A stretch of 6,904 nt of DNA from Verrucomicrobiota bacterium (GTDB taxonomy: Bacteria; Verrucomicrobiota; Verrucomicrobiia; Verrucomicrobiales; DEV007): contig JAQCER010000180.1 in assembly GCA_027618625.1 (NCBI GenBank), positions 1-6,904 of the forward strand, read 5' to 3'. A program made the position numbers and the translations under genes. The notes under the pieces were generated by a model that ran no database searches, was not told the DNA's origin, and saw nothing but the letters and a program-made list of their open reading frames with translations. Below are positions 1-6,880 of this stretch, piece by piece. Numbering within the stretch: position 1 is the stretch's first letter; every line of letters begins with the position of its first letter.

Positions 1-3000
1 TCTTTGCATTGTCGAGCGCTTCGCCCTGTTCCTCAGTCAGTTCGCCGATGCGATTGATTTCCGTATAGCGATCAATGTCATCCTGCAGGCGTTGAAGATT
101 GCGCGCCCAGGGATTGAGTCGCTGCTGGGACAGAATGGCACCTTCATAAGACCAGCGCAAGGGCATGAACTCGCAGATAAGCGGGACGGAAAGCTTGCTC
201 GGATCCTGTACAGGATTGCCTTCAGCGTCTTTCTTTATCCACTGCCGCATGGTGTAGGCAAGGTCAAGGTCTCGATTCATTTCCTCGTACTTGATGAGCG
301 AGCCACCGAGGATGATTTGGGGCACGAGGACGACAGGCACAAAGTTGAAGGCGGTCTTACCGTCGCGCACGATGGCGGAGATGGCCATTCCCGTGATGAC
401 GCCCGTCATGGTGGTGAGGAACATCCAGGCGAAGTGGAGCAGGAACATCCCGCGGACCTCCAACACCGCATTGCCGATCACAAGATAGATGGCGCACTGA
501 ATCGCGGCGAAGAGTCCCAGCGAAAGAAGTTTTGTCAGGATGTAGTAGGCGAGTCTGGGGCGATGGTTGCGTTCGCGCTGGAGAATCACGCGGTCCCGGA
601 TGATGTCGTCACTGCTGTTGGTCAGCCCGAAGAACATCCCGCAGACAAGATTCATGAAGATGTAGGTCGGCAGGTGGAATGCGGAGAGGTAGGTGTAGCC
701 GCCATCTTCAGAGTAGCGGAGCACCGAAGAGATCAGGATCGCGAGCAGCGGTGCTTCCAGCAGTGTGGTTGTGAGGTTCCAGCGATTGCGCAGCTTGCTG
801 AGAAAGGAGCGTTTGAAAAGGGCAATGCATTGCGTAGCCTCGTCGCGCACTCTCTTCCGCGGTGGCCGCGGTGCACGTCCCGCAGTTCCAGCGCCTGACG
901 CATCGGTGGCATGTTCCGGCTTGATTCGCGTGGCTCTCACTTCCTCAATGATGCGGTGCGCCTGAAAGCGATCGCGCCAGAAGTTCGGCGTGAATCTTCG
1001 CGCTGGCGCGTAGTGTCCGCGGCTGTCTTCTTCGTAAAGGATGTCGCCGCTCAGGTCACGCAGGGGTGTCTCGAGAACGTCGAAAATAAAGTCAGGCGCG
1101 AGCGATTCGACGGGTTGTTGCAGCACGCTGTCGTCGGCACTTGGCTGCACTGAGAGGATCTCTTCACGATAGGCTTCGCGAAAGTATTCCAGCATCTCCA
1201 CAGGGCGACCGAAAAATACCGGCTTGCCCCCGGTGTCCAGCAGCAGTGCCTTGTGAAACATCTGGAAGAGGCGCGCGCTCGGCTGGTGGATTGTAACGAG
1301 CACGATCTTGTTGAACGCAAGGGTGCGGATAATTTCGAGAACGTGCTCAGAATCTTTCGATGAAAGACCGGAGGTGGGTTCATCAAACAGGAACACGTCA
1401 GACACGCTGATCATGTCGAGAGCGATGTTCAGCCGTTTGCGTTCGCCACCACTGAGCGTCTTATCCGCCATGGTGCCAGCCAGCCGATGCCGACGTTCGC
1501 TCAGTCCCAGTTCCACAAGCTTGGATTCCACCCGCTTGTCACGCTCGGCTTTTCTCAAGTGTGGCGATCGGATGCGCGTGGCCAGTGTGATGTTTTCCTC
1601 GACCGTGAGCAGGGGATCGTAGGCGTCTTCATGGGGCACCAGCGAGATAAGGGGCTGGAGCAGGTTCGCTTTCGAATAAAGCGGCAAGCCGTTCATCAGC
1701 ACTTTGCCTTCCTTCGGCTTGAGATGTCCGGCCATTACCCGCAGCAGCGAGCTCTTGCCGCAACCACTTGGGCCGATGATGCAGATCATCTCGCCACGGC
1801 GGGCAGACAGGCTGATGGAATCCAGAGCCTTTTCTCTGCCGTAGTAATGGCTGACGTCGGAAACCTCCAGGTGGCTGATAATGTTCCGCTCCTCTTCGAT
1901 GATGCGCTCGCCGAAATAGCAACGAAGGTACTGCCCTTCCCCAAGGACGATGGTCTCGCCATCGCGCAATTGGGTGTGATCGCGCACCGGACTGCCATCG
2001 ACGCTGATGGGTCGATCCGTCTTCAGGACGTCGAGCTCGCCGGATTTGGAATCGTAGTCACAACGGATCCTGAGCAGGATCTCGCCCCGTGTCGTCGGTG
2101 ACAAGAGGATATCACCGATCTGCAGCAGCTCTGGATTGTTGGAAACGAGGTATTCCGACTTCGAGGTCCTCAGGTCAAATCTTCCGCCGAGGTCGCGGGC
2201 TCGGCGTTGCAACTCAGCGAAAGTGACTTCGGATTTGTCGGCGAACAGCACCTTATCCTGCAAGCCGACGACCGTAGAGGTGCCTTTCCCCAGTCGTTTG
2301 CCGTTCACAAGGAGTTGCGACGTGTCCAGCGCCCGCACATGAACGCGCAGGCCAAATCTCACCTCAAGGCAGCTCTGGCGGGTTCGTTCTCGTTCTACAA
2401 ACGGCAGGCCGTCAGCATCGACGGCGAGAAACAGACGAGTCGATGACACCCCTTTCTTCGCGTTGAAGTAAGTGCTGAAATCGTGGTAAGTGAGGACGAA
2501 TTCACCGGCAACGACGCGCTGCCCGTCGAAAATGCGCGAAAACTCGCCACTTGCGAGCTGCCGGCCTCGAACGATAATCGGTGCCTCACCGGTGTTTTTC
2601 ACCAGCACGAGTGTGCCGTAACGGAATGCCGATAGTTTTTGGTTATCAAGCAGTCCCGGAAGAACGACGTCCGCTGGTTCAGTGCCGCTGACATGGAGCG
2701 ATTCAAGCCGACTTTCAGAAAACCGGCCTTTTTCGGCCTCCGCATCCGCAGGTTGATCCGGATTGAGCTGGTAGACGATGTCTATCGCCTCGGTCGCGAC
2801 TCCAAGATTCGTCATGAATCGGTAAAAAAGAACCAGTTGCTGCTTTGGAATATGCGCTCTGGAGATCAGCAGGTAGAGCTGAATTCCCAGCAGGACTTTC
2901 TGTTCCACGGTGAGCTGCGCCGCCAGTTGGGCAGCGACCTGATTGAGATCCTGGTCTTCCTGTAGAGCCTTCTTGTAGAGGCGCTGCAGCTCACTGTGCA

Positions 3001-3256
3001 CCGCCTCGGGGTAGTCGTAGCGCAGAAATCCCAGGCTGGAGTCGATGTCCTCGGCAACGATCTCGCCGTCCAGCTTGCTGAATCCGGCAAAAACCTGTAT
3101 CAGAACAGGGAGCAACTGGGTGCCGGGGGGAGGCGACCCCATCCCTCCTTTGAACCAGCGCAGCGGATTCCGTCGACGCCGCCCAAAGATAGACTCCTCA
3201 GAATTTGCTTCTGAGCGACTTCTGGGAATGGTCGTTTTTTCGTCAGTGGGATCCAT
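1..3256 (-). CDS. ABCG-type ABC transporter with N-terminal TerB-like and FHA-like domains (3' end outside window)
   Basis: An open frame of 1085 codons without a stop runs from ATG at 3256 off the left edge; the last complete codon is at 2-4. Seen, by residue: an Arg-rich N-terminus; a helical domain at about 48-165 with K-L-D-G-E-I (61-66), resembling TerB; beta-rich segments with FHA-like endings around N318-G319 and D420-G421; an ABC ATPase from about 462, with Walker A GPSGCGKSS (495-503), signature LSGGERKRL (601-609), Walker B VFLFDE (621-626) and switch His657; a linker rich in Arg and Pro; then five hydrophobic helices at about 828-846, 862-880, 904-930, 937-962 and 968-988. The ATPase-then-permease order and the QRER motif (893-896) fit ABCG-type ABC-2 half-transporters, which act as dimers. 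A sixth helix and the C-terminus should lie beyond the edge. The Q-loop Gln is His542 and the D-loop reads SGLS. The substrate is unknown; export is the usual direction for this family. The ATG is preferred over an in-frame upstream GTG at 3328 because the candidate promoter lies between them. Transporter class is near certain; the TerB assignment is tentative. Confidence 0.93.
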   Translation of the reverse strand, partial: MDPTDEKTTIPRSRSEANSEESIFGRRRRNPLRWFKGGMGSPPPGTQLLPVLIQVFAGFSKLDGEIVAEDIDSSLGFLRYDYPEAVHSELQRLYKKALQEDQDLNQVAAQLAAQLTVEQKVLLGIQLYLLISRAHIPKQQLVLFYRFMTNLGVATEAIDIVYQLNPDQPADAEAEKGRFSESRLESLHVSGTEPADVVLPGLLDNQKLSAFRYGTLVLVKNTGEAPIIVRGRQLASGEFSRIFDGQRVVAGEFVLTYHDFSTYFNAKKGVSSTRLFLAVDADGLPFVERERTRQSCLEVRFGLRVHVRALDTSQLLVNGKRLGKGTSTVVGLQDKVLFADKSEVTFAELQRRARDLGGRFDLRTSKSEYLVSNNPELLQIGDILLSPTTRGEILLRIRCDYDSKSGELDVLKTDRPISVDGSPVRDHTQLRDGETIVLGEGQYLRCYFGERIIEEERNIISHLEVSDVSHYYGREKALDSISLSARRGEMICIIGPSGCGKSSLLRVMAGHLKPKEGKVLMNGLPLYSKANLLQPLISLVPHEDAYDPLLTVEENITLATRIRSPHLRKAERDKRVESKLVELGLSERRHRLAGTMADKTLSGGERKRLNIALDMISVSDVFLFDEPTSGLSSKDSEHVLEIIRTLAFNKIVLVTIHQPSARLFQMFHKALLLDTGGKPVFFGRPVEMLEYFREAYREEILSVQPSADDSVLQQPVESLAPDFIFDVLETPLRDLSGDILYEEDSRGHYAPARRFTPNFWRDRFQAHRIIEEVRATRIKPEHATDASGAGTAGRAPRPPRKRVRDEATQCIALFKRSFLSKLRNRWNLTTTLLEAPLLAILISSVLRYSEDGGYTYLSAFHLPTYIFMNLVCGMFFGLTNSSDDIIRDRVILQRERNHRPRLAYYILTKLLSLGLFAAIQCAIYLVIGNAVLEVRGMFLLHFAWMFLTTMTGVITGMAISAIVRDGKTAFNFVPVVLVPQIILGGSLIKYEEMNRDLDLAYTMRQWIKKDAEGNPVQDPSKLSVPLICEFMPLRWSYEGAILSQQRLNPWARNLQRLQDDIDRYTEINRIGELTEEQGEALDNAK

Positions 3257-3306
3257 GCGGAAGGCTCGAATGCGCCGAGGGTACCGGCGGCGGTCGGTTT
3301 CCGGAT

Positions 3307-3335
3307 GCTCTAGTCCATTCCGTTTCACTTGACAA
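3307..3335 (-). promoter_or_regulatory. Candidate sigma-70-like promoter of the ABC transporter gene
   Basis: Read on the minus strand, TTGTCA (3335-3330; 5 of 6 to consensus) is followed after 17 bases by TAGAGC (3312-3307; 3 of 6). Transcription would begin near 3300, leaving a leader of about 44 bases before ATG 3256. The -35 and the spacing are good but the -10 is weak. The placement supports ATG 3256 as the start. Confidence 0.35.
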
Positions 3336-3375
3336 CCCCTTCCCCCCCCGCCGAACGTCAAGCAACCTGCTTCCA

Positions 3376-3404
3376 TTGCACCGGACGGCGTCGTATGGTA
3401 GTCT
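3376..3404 (+). promoter_or_regulatory. Weak candidate promoter of ftsH
   Basis: TTGCAC (3376-3381), a 17-base spacer and TAGTCT (3399-3404) give the right spacing, with about 3 of 6 matches in each box. An overlapping TATGGT (3394-3399) is a better -10 (4 of 6) but has no good -35. A perfect TTGACA at 3329-3334 lacks a usable -10 at 16-18 bases. Transcription starting around 3405-3411 would leave about 40 bases before ATG 3449. Confidence 0.2.
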
Positions 3405-3448
3405 TAGTAGGGAATTTAAGAATACGCTCGTCCCTCAAACTACTACTG

Positions 3449-5527
3449 ATGTCTGAAAACAAGTCCCGGAATGATGACCCAAAGGGGTCGAACGACCAGA
3501 GCTTCAACTGGCGTGGATTGATCCTGTTCACTATTGCGCTGGGCTTCATTGTCGGGGCTATTTTCTATGGACAGGGGAATCGCGGCGGTGACGAACTTAC
3601 TTATCCGCAATTTAGGGAGCTTTTCCCCAAAACTGTAGGGGTGGGGGATGATGCGAGTACTTCTGGCGCGCTGAAGATCATAAGCGATGACAAGAAGCCC
3701 CTGGAGATCGTGATCGAACCTGACAAGGGGCGCCAGCTGATCAGCGGCTGGTATAACAAGCAGGTCGGAGACATGACCGTTCCCACGCGCTTTTCCACGC
3801 AATTCATCGTTGGATGGGGCGCTACTGGAACGGCTCCGGGTGAAGTGGAGAAGTTATTGGCAGAAAATGGAATTACCCCGGTTTTCCGCACCCATGTGGA
3901 CTGGGTTGGCTCATTTTTCGTCACCCTTTTCCCTCTCTTTATCCTGATTTTGATCATCTATTTCTTCTTCCGCCAACAAATGAAAATGGCGGGACGCGGA
4001 GCGATGAGCTTTGGCAAAAGCAAGGCCAAGCTGCTGGCGATGGACAAAAACCGCATCACGTTCAAGGAGGTGGCGGGCGTCGAAGAGGCCAAGGAGGAAG
4101 TCTGGGAGCTTGTCGAGTTCCTTAAGGATCCGAAAAAATTTCAGCGCTTGGGGGGTAAGATTCCAAAAGGTGTATTGATGGTAGGCCCTCCAGGAACTGG
4201 CAAAACGTTGCTGGCAAAGGCGATCGCCGGCGAGGCGGACGTGCCTTTCTTCAGTATCAGCGGCTCTGACTTCGTCGAAATGTTCGTGGGTGTTGGTGCC
4301 TCACGGGTGCGCGATATGTTTGAGCAGGGCAAAAAAAGTGCACCGTGCTTGATTTTCATAGACGAGATCGATGCCGTCGGTCGCCATCGCGGCCATGGCA
4401 TGGGCGGTGGGCACGATGAGCGTGAGCAGACCTTGAACGCTCTACTCGTTGAGATGGACGGTTTTGACACCCAAGAGGGCGTTATCATCATTGCTGCCAC
4501 GAACCGCCCGGATGTTCTCGATCCAGCACTGTTGCGGCCCGGTCGATTTGACCGCCAGGTCACCGTAAATCTGCCCGATGTGAAGGGACGAGAGGAAATC
4601 CTCAAGGTGCACGCCAAGTCCGTAAAGATTGGTGAGAATGTGAACCTCGAAGTCATAGCCCGCGGCACGCCTGGCTATTCTGGAGCCGAGTTGGCAAACG
4701 TGATCAACGAAGCTGCGCTGCTGGCGGCGAGGAAGGGGAAAAAATCGATTGAGCTGCCTGAGCTCGAAGAAGCCCGCGACAAAGTCCGCTGGGGCAAGGA
4801 GCGCCGTAGCCTGGCGCTGTCTGAGAAGGAGAAAGAAAATACCGCTTTCCACGAAGCCGGGCACGCCATCTGCCTTATGGTGCTTGAGCACACGGAGCCG
4901 CTTCACAAGGTCACCATCATTCCCCGCGGCCCGTCTCTTGGGTCGACGATGTGGTTGCCCGTTGAGGACAGATACACCAACCGTAAGAATGAGTTGCTGG
5001 ACAACCTGATTGTCACCATGGGGGGCCGTGTCGCAGAAGAAATCGTATTCGGTGATGTCACCAATGGTGCTGCAGGCGATATTCGTCAGGCAACGGCGCT
5101 TGCGAAGAAAATGATTTGCGAGTGGGGGATGAGCGAGGAACTGGGAATGGTCGAATATGGCGACAACCATGAGCATGTGTTCCTCGCCCGGGACATGGGG
5201 CGTGGTCGCGATTATTCTGAAGATACGGCTCAGAAAATTGACAGCGAAGTGAGGCGTATGATCGACGAGGCCTATGCCAAGGCGACTGAGATCCTGACGG
5301 TTAACCGCGACAAGCTGGAAGCGATCGCCCAGGCTTTGCTCGAATTCGAGACGCTGAATTGCGCCCACATTGAGGAAATCATGGCGACCGGCCATTTGGG
5401 GAATCCTCCGAAGTCGCCGAAGCCGCCGGAACTTCCAAAGGAGAAAGAGGAGGAGCGGAAGGCACCTAAGCCAGAGCAATCCTCTGACGGCGGGTTCTCG
5501 GGTGACCTCGCTGGTGCTCCGGCATAA
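3449..5527 (+). CDS. ftsH: ATP-dependent zinc metalloprotease FtsH
   Basis: A 692-residue membrane-anchored AAA+ protease that forms hexamers and degrades misfolded or regulatory membrane and soluble proteins at the inner membrane. Seen: cytoplasmic N-tail; membrane helix 1 at about 23-40; periplasmic domain of about 110 residues; helix 2 at about 154-174; Walker A GPPGTGKT (246-253); pore loop F-V-G (279-281); Walker B LIFIDE (301-306); second region of homology with arginine fingers R366 and R369; zinc site HEAGH (468-472), with D544 as the third ligand; and a Pro/Lys/Glu-rich C-terminal tail of about 45 residues. All catalytic residues are present, and it is somewhat longer than the 644-residue E. 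coli protein. The frame is open upstream to a TTG at 3329, with another ATG at 3395. ATG 3449 is chosen because the protein from there starts like other FtsH proteins, with a short polar tail before helix 1. No Shine-Dalgarno precedes any of these starts. It is the first gene of the plus-strand cluster. Confidence 0.98.
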   Translation: MSENKSRNDDPKGSNDQSFNWRGLILFTIALGFIVGAIFYGQGNRGGDELTYPQFRELFPKTVGVGDDASTSGALKIISDDKKPLEIVIEPDKGRQLISGWYNKQVGDMTVPTRFSTQFIVGWGATGTAPGEVEKLLAENGITPVFRTHVDWVGSFFVTLFPLFILILIIYFFFRQQMKMAGRGAMSFGKSKAKLLAMDKNRITFKEVAGVEEAKEEVWELVEFLKDPKKFQRLGGKIPKGVLMVGPPGTGKTLLAKAIAGEADVPFFSISGSDFVEMFVGVGASRVRDMFEQGKKSAPCLIFIDEIDAVGRHRGHGMGGGHDEREQTLNALLVEMDGFDTQEGVIIIAATNRPDVLDPALLRPGRFDRQVTVNLPDVKGREEILKVHAKSVKIGENVNLEVIARGTPGYSGAELANVINEAALLAARKGKKSIELPELEEARDKVRWGKERRSLALSEKEKENTAFHEAGHAICLMVLEHTEPLHKVTIIPRGPSLGSTMWLPVEDRYTNRKNELLDNLIVTMGGRVAEEIVFGDVTNGAAGDIRQATALAKKMICEWGMSEELGMVEYGDNHEHVFLARDMGRGRDYSEDTAQKIDSEVRRMIDEAYAKATEILTVNRDKLEAIAQALLEFETLNCAHIEEIMATGHLGNPPKSPKPPELPKEKEEERKAPKPEQSSDGGFSGDLAGAPA

Positions 5528-5559
5528 GTGGAGCCCCCCGCTTACGAATTTGCTGGCCG

Positions 5560-6342
5560 ATGATCGATCGGGAAATCTTTGATATTGCCCCGTTGCTGGC
5601 AACGGCCGAGCGGGCGGGGGCGGCCATCCTTGACGTCTACAACAAGGATTTTTCCGTAGAAACCAAGGCGGATGACTCGCCCATCACCGAAGCAGATAAA
5701 AGGGCTAACGCCATCATTCTGGAAGATCTGGCCCGGCTCTACCCAGGAGTTCCTGTCATATCCGAAGAAACCAAGACGCTGCCATTTGAAGAGCGAAGGC
5801 ACTGGGACTGGTTCTGGCTGGTCGACCCGCTCGATGGCACCAAGGAGTTCGTAAAAAGGAACGGCGAATTTACCGTCAATATTGCCCTGATCCACCGGGG
5901 AGCTCCATGGGCCGGGGTGGTTTATCAGCCAGTAACCGAAACCCTCTACTATTCGGTCAAAGCGCGCGGCGCATGGCAGCGGATTGGAGCCGGTTCACCC
6001 GAAAGGCTGGAGGGAGGCCCTCATTATACCGACGCCGATGCAGTCACCGTGGTCGCGAGTCGATCGCACATGTCGGCCGAGGTCGAACAATTCGTCAATG
6101 ATTTGCGCGCCAATGGGAAAGTGGTGGAATTTCTGTCCTCCGGCAGTTCGTTGAAACTGTGCCTCGTTGCCTCCGGGGCCGCCACTGTCTATCCCCGGCT
6201 GGGGCCGACCATGGAGTGGGACACTGCTGCGGCTCATGCCGTTGCTGAAGGGGCTGGTCGCTCCGTTCTCGATTTCGGAACACGGCAGCCTCTCACCTAC
6301 AACAAAGCAAATTTGCTGAATCCATGGTTTATCGTGGAATGA
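5560..6342 (+). CDS. cysQ: 3'(2'),5'-bisphosphate nucleotidase CysQ
   Basis: A 260-residue soluble phosphatase of the inositol monophosphatase superfamily. CysQ hydrolyses 3'-phosphoadenosine 5'-phosphate (pAp), a by-product of sulfate assimilation and acyl-carrier-protein turnover, to AMP and phosphate with Mg2+. Seen: D-D-S-P-I-T-E-A-D (38-46); S-E-E-T (68-71) with metal ligand E69 or E70; the family motif D-P-L-D-G-T-K-E-F (89-97); and E-W-D-T-A-A-A-H (219-226) with ligand D221. The stretch after the motif, K-R-N-G-E-F-T-V-N-I-A-L-I, and the C-terminal L-N-P-W-F match E. coli CysQ closely as remembered, better than SuhB-type inositol phosphatases. Length is near the 246 residues of the E. 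coli enzyme. The start lies 32 bases after the ftsH stop with no terminator between, so the two are probably cotranscribed. No clear ribosome binding site is seen. Activity on other bisphosphates cannot be excluded. Confidence 0.95.
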   Translation: MIDREIFDIAPLLATAERAGAAILDVYNKDFSVETKADDSPITEADKRANAIILEDLARLYPGVPVISEETKTLPFEERRHWDWFWLVDPLDGTKEFVKRNGEFTVNIALIHRGAPWAGVVYQPVTETLYYSVKARGAWQRIGAGSPERLEGGPHYTDADAVTVVASRSHMSAEVEQFVNDLRANGKVVEFLSSGSSLKLCLVASGAATVYPRLGPTMEWDTAAAHAVAEGAGRSVLDFGTRQPLTYNKANLLNPWFIVE

Positions 6343-6373
6343 TAGGTATAGTGGAAATTTATGGTAAATGTGA

Positions 6374-6401
6374 TTGTATTTTCTTTTGCCTACGATAGTA
6401 T
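6374..6401 (+). promoter_or_regulatory. Candidate promoter of the thioredoxin-like gene
   Basis: The 73 bases between cysQ and the next gene are clearly AT-richer than their surroundings. TTGTAT (6374-6379), a 16-base spacer and TAGTAT (6396-6401; 4 of 6) form a weak sigma-70-like match. Transcription would begin near 6408, only about 8 bases before ATG 6416, implying a nearly leaderless message or a later start codon. Read-through from ftsH-cysQ is equally possible. Confidence 0.25.
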
Positions 6402-6415
6402 GGCTTTTTACAGTC

Positions 6416-6820
6416 ATGAAATCACCGACATTTTGCATGCTGCTCGCCGGAATGCTCGTCGCTTGGCGCGTGCTGTCAGGGGTTAGTGGAACTTCTGACG
6501 CTAAGCAACCGCCGGTAGAAACGAGCGAATTCGCTCAAAATGTGATCTTCCGCAACAAGCCGGTGCTTGTGAGTTTTGAGGCAGAATGGTCAGGCGCCTG
6601 CCGAAAAGTGGCACCCGTCGTCCAGCGGGTAGCAGATTCGGTCGATGGAAAAGCCACGGTTTTTGTGGTTGATATCGATAAATGTCCCGAGGTCGCGCAG
6701 AAATATGGGATCCGAAATGTTCCCAGTTTGATGATTTTCAAGGACGGGGAAGTTGTGGAAACGGTGAATTCGGCTGACGAGAATACCCTTCGTTCCCGGT
6801 TGCTGGCGCATGCTGGTTGA
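6416..6820 (+). CDS. Exported or membrane-anchored thioredoxin-like protein with S-x-x-C active site
   Basis: A 134-residue protein. Residues 1 to about 28 have a short basic start and a hydrophobic stretch (about 7-20), like a signal peptide or anchor; Cys7 does not sit in a convincing lipobox. Residues from about 35 follow thioredoxin closely: V-L-V-S-F-E-A-E-W (50-58), then S-G-A-C (59-62), the beta3 strand ending V-V-D-I-D (84-88), K-Y-G-I-R-N-V-P with cis-Pro103, and F-K-D-G. The nucleophilic first cysteine of the usual C-G-P-C is Ser59, and the buried Asp of E. coli thioredoxin (D26) is Ser53, so ordinary disulfide reduction is unlikely; Cys62 and Cys90 remain in the mature part. Possible roles, all inferred, are a monothiol binding partner, chaperone or structural subunit in the periplasm. 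The frame extends upstream to TTG 6374, but ATG 6416 gives a sensible signal-like N-terminus. No Shine-Dalgarno is seen. Cotranscription with cysQ is possible. Confidence 0.87.
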   Translation: MKSPTFCMLLAGMLVAWRVLSGVSGTSDAKQPPVETSEFAQNVIFRNKPVLVSFEAEWSGACRKVAPVVQRVADSVDGKATVFVVDIDKCPEVAQKYGIRNVPSLMIFKDGEVVETVNSADENTLRSRLLAHAG

Positions 6821-6854
6821 TTCGCTGTACGGTAAATTGAGCCAGTTCTATGGC

Positions 6855-6880
6855 GGAGATGCGGCCCCATTCGCATCTCT
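6855..6880 (+). terminator. Hairpin after the thioredoxin-like gene, possible terminator
   Basis: GAGATGCG (6856-6863) and CGCATCTC (6872-6879) are perfect 8-base complements around an 8-base loop, with G-T wobble pairs possible on both sides. The hairpin begins about 35 bases after the stop at 6820, where a terminator would be expected. No T-run follows, so it is not a classical intrinsic terminator. It could instead be an mRNA-stabilising end or a protein-binding palindrome. Confidence 0.4.

Larger units (their letters stand above)
3257..3448. other. Divergent intergenic control region between the ABC transporter and ftsH
   Basis: These 192 bases separate two genes that read away from each other, so both leaders and both promoters should lie here. 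Seen: a self-complementary TTGACAA / TTGTCAA element near 3329-3335, a run of eight C at 3342-3349, and an AT-richer stretch at 3391-3425 just before ftsH. Both frames stay open through parts of this region, but the encoded stretches (Arg-rich on the minus side, Pro/Arg-rich on the plus side) do not look like conserved protein. No RNA gene or long hairpin was recognised. Confidence 0.6.

Noticed and set aside
92..898. Plus-strand ORF of 268 residues
   Set aside because: It lies antisense to the membrane part of the ABC transporter. Its product is rich in His, Asp, Glu and Gly with no recognisable fold, as expected from reading a hydrophobic gene backwards.
1487..2101. Plus-strand ORF of 204 residues
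   Set aside because: It is antisense to the ATPase domain, whose Walker A, signature and Walker B motifs are clear on the minus strand.
3329..3448. 40-residue N-terminal extension of FtsH from a TTG start
   Set aside because: The stretch is Pro/Arg/Cys-rich and unlike FtsH N-termini, and it overlaps the likely promoter region. The protein from ATG 3449 has a normal start.
5528..5559. Terminator or promoter between ftsH and cysQ
   Set aside because: The 32-base gap has a run of C but no inverted repeat with a T-run and no -35/-10 pair, so cotranscription is the simpler reading.
4442..5602. Minus-strand ORF of 386 residues, opposite ftsH
   Set aside because: Long, but fully opposite the conserved AAA+ and protease regions of ftsH. 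Its product has no recognisable motif, and such antisense frames are common in genes of this base composition.
5995..6438. Minus-strand ORF of 147 residues
   Set aside because: Shadow of the C-terminal half of cysQ and the gap after it; no domain pattern.
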